Origin: Phallusia fumigata
Taxonomy: Eukaryota; Chordata; Ascidiacea; Phlebobranchia; Ascidiidae
Assembly: GCA_008931825.1 (NCBI GenBank)
Contig: QXVZ01003298.1
Span: 1 to 23,813 of the forward strand
DNA: 23,813 nt
Direction of reading: 5' to 3'
The notes below the pieces were generated by a model. That model had not been told where the DNA came from, made no database searches, and was given only the letters and a program-made list of their open reading frames with translations. Of this stretch, positions 22,786 through 23,813 are shown piece after piece. Both the position numbers and the translations under genes were made by a program. Positions within the stretch are counted from its first letter, which is position 1. The number at the start of each line of letters is the position of its first letter.

Positions 22786-23813
22786 TTAGATTTGTGCAAC
22801 ATTTTAAGAGCTTTTTATTTGTAGTGTTTGTACATACAATGAGTGTGTTATTTGTTTTTAAATGAAATGTTTTGTTACAAACTTGTCGGGATTTGAGATA
22901 GTTTTGACTATATTAACACATGTATTTTTACAAAATTGGTCTAGTGGACTAAAACCAGTGTTCCTTTTTTCTTTTCTGTGTGCAAACTAAAATATTTCCT
23001 TTACTGCCAAACTCTTGTCACAAAAGTATGAAATTGTTGAACAATTTTTTCATTCTGTTGAGTTGTACATTTGTGGTTTTCTACAGAACAAGTTATGACA
23101 TTACTTTAAAAAAACTGTCATTAAAGAATTAATTACATTTTGTGTCTTACACCACTTTGCATTCCAATAAACTCAGTTTATGGATTACTTGTTTCTAAAT
23201 GAGTTATATTACGTCTGTATCAAATTAACAACTTGGTACAACTGCATTTTATGTAACTGTTTAGGTGTCACACAATGCAACAAAGGGAAATTAGACTGAG
23301 TTTTAAGGGCAGCACTACAACAAAAAATCACACAGCGTTACCTAATCACGCACACAGAGAGCCTGTTTGTGGTCAAACCTTTTTTAACTCAGCACCAACA
23401 CAGCACTTTTTGAATCTCATTTTCAAGAACAAGCAAATATACTCTTGTGTTACTGTGCCCCAGGCTTTCAAAATGATGAAGAGGTATATCTAGCACATAA
23501 ATCATTACAATATTTAGTAGCAAGCATTTAAAATGCTGCTGCATGCTGTCCTTGGAAATACTAAAAATGTTGTAGGATACCATGTAAAAAATCAGGCTTA
23601 ATTGTTACACAAGTTGCATTTAGAATATACAGCAAACAACATTAAATACTTTAAATTAGTTACTAATATTTGGATGTTTTTTTTCAGTATGGTTTACATA
23701 AATCAATTTAAGAACCATGATTATAAAGATTATGTTCATAAATCTGTGCAAGGATTTAACTTCCTCAAACACAGACCAGTAGGGTGTACCAGGGGAATCC
23801 CCACCTGGTGGCC
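22786..23813. other. Right flank, no supported gene
   Basis: Gene D 3' untranslated sequence is likely up to about 23190. After that, only short frames on both strands and no recognised coding exon were seen. The very end carries a GC-richer inverted repeat, ACCAGG (23788-23793) against CCTGGT (23804-23809) with an inner GGGG/CCCC pair, cut by the window border. Confidence 0.5.
23166..23171 (+). terminator. Candidate polyadenylation signal of gene D
   Basis: AATAAA, 381 bases after the gene D stop codon. The variant ATTAAA at 23120-23125 is an alternative. No nearer AATAAA was seen in the 3' flank. Confidence 0.35.

Overview
This is an AT-rich animal genomic window with short spliced exons, GT-AG introns of roughly 70-820 bp, and no operon-like prokaryotic structure. 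The compact gene spacing, the intersectin exons and four unmerged duplicate contig overlaps (a sign of a highly polymorphic genome) suggest an invertebrate deuterostome. My best guess is a tunicate of the Ciona type, but this is inference only.

The left part (about 3.26-6.72 kb, minus strand) holds the middle-to-C-terminal part of an intersectin-type endocytic scaffold gene. Seven exons encode a linker and SH3 domains matching intersectin SH3B, SH3C, SH3D and SH3E, in the family's order. SH3A, the coiled coil and the EH domains, which should lie further right, were not found, and no DH-PH-C2 exons were recognised to the left. The first 5.3 kb contains four places where a single N separates two near-identical direct copies of 104-225 bp. 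These look like contig overlaps that were never merged. One of them copies most of the SH3C exon and would create a false extra SH3 domain.

The right part (9.18-22.79 kb, plus strand) holds four tandem, same-strand, six-exon genes, here called A, B, C and D. They encode related multi-pass membrane proteins of 324, 285, 284 and 286 residues. All four share the same five intron positions and phases (2,0,0,0,1), a cysteine pair after the first membrane segment, and a core motif of the form [YF]G[YF]A-x-LCG followed by an AD pair. I do not recognise the family. Genes B and C are a recent tandem duplication of a unit of about 3.8 kb that includes upstream and 3' flanks. A is the most diverged and has a longer charged tail. 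These gene models were assembled by hand from splice signals, since no single open frame shows them.

The remaining stretches (1-3.26, 6.72-9.14, 12.2-13.8, 16.0-17.6, 19.8-20.9 and 22.8-23.8 kb) hold no gene that I can support. They contain candidate polyadenylation signals, a perfect CRE-type site upstream of gene B, and small hairpins.
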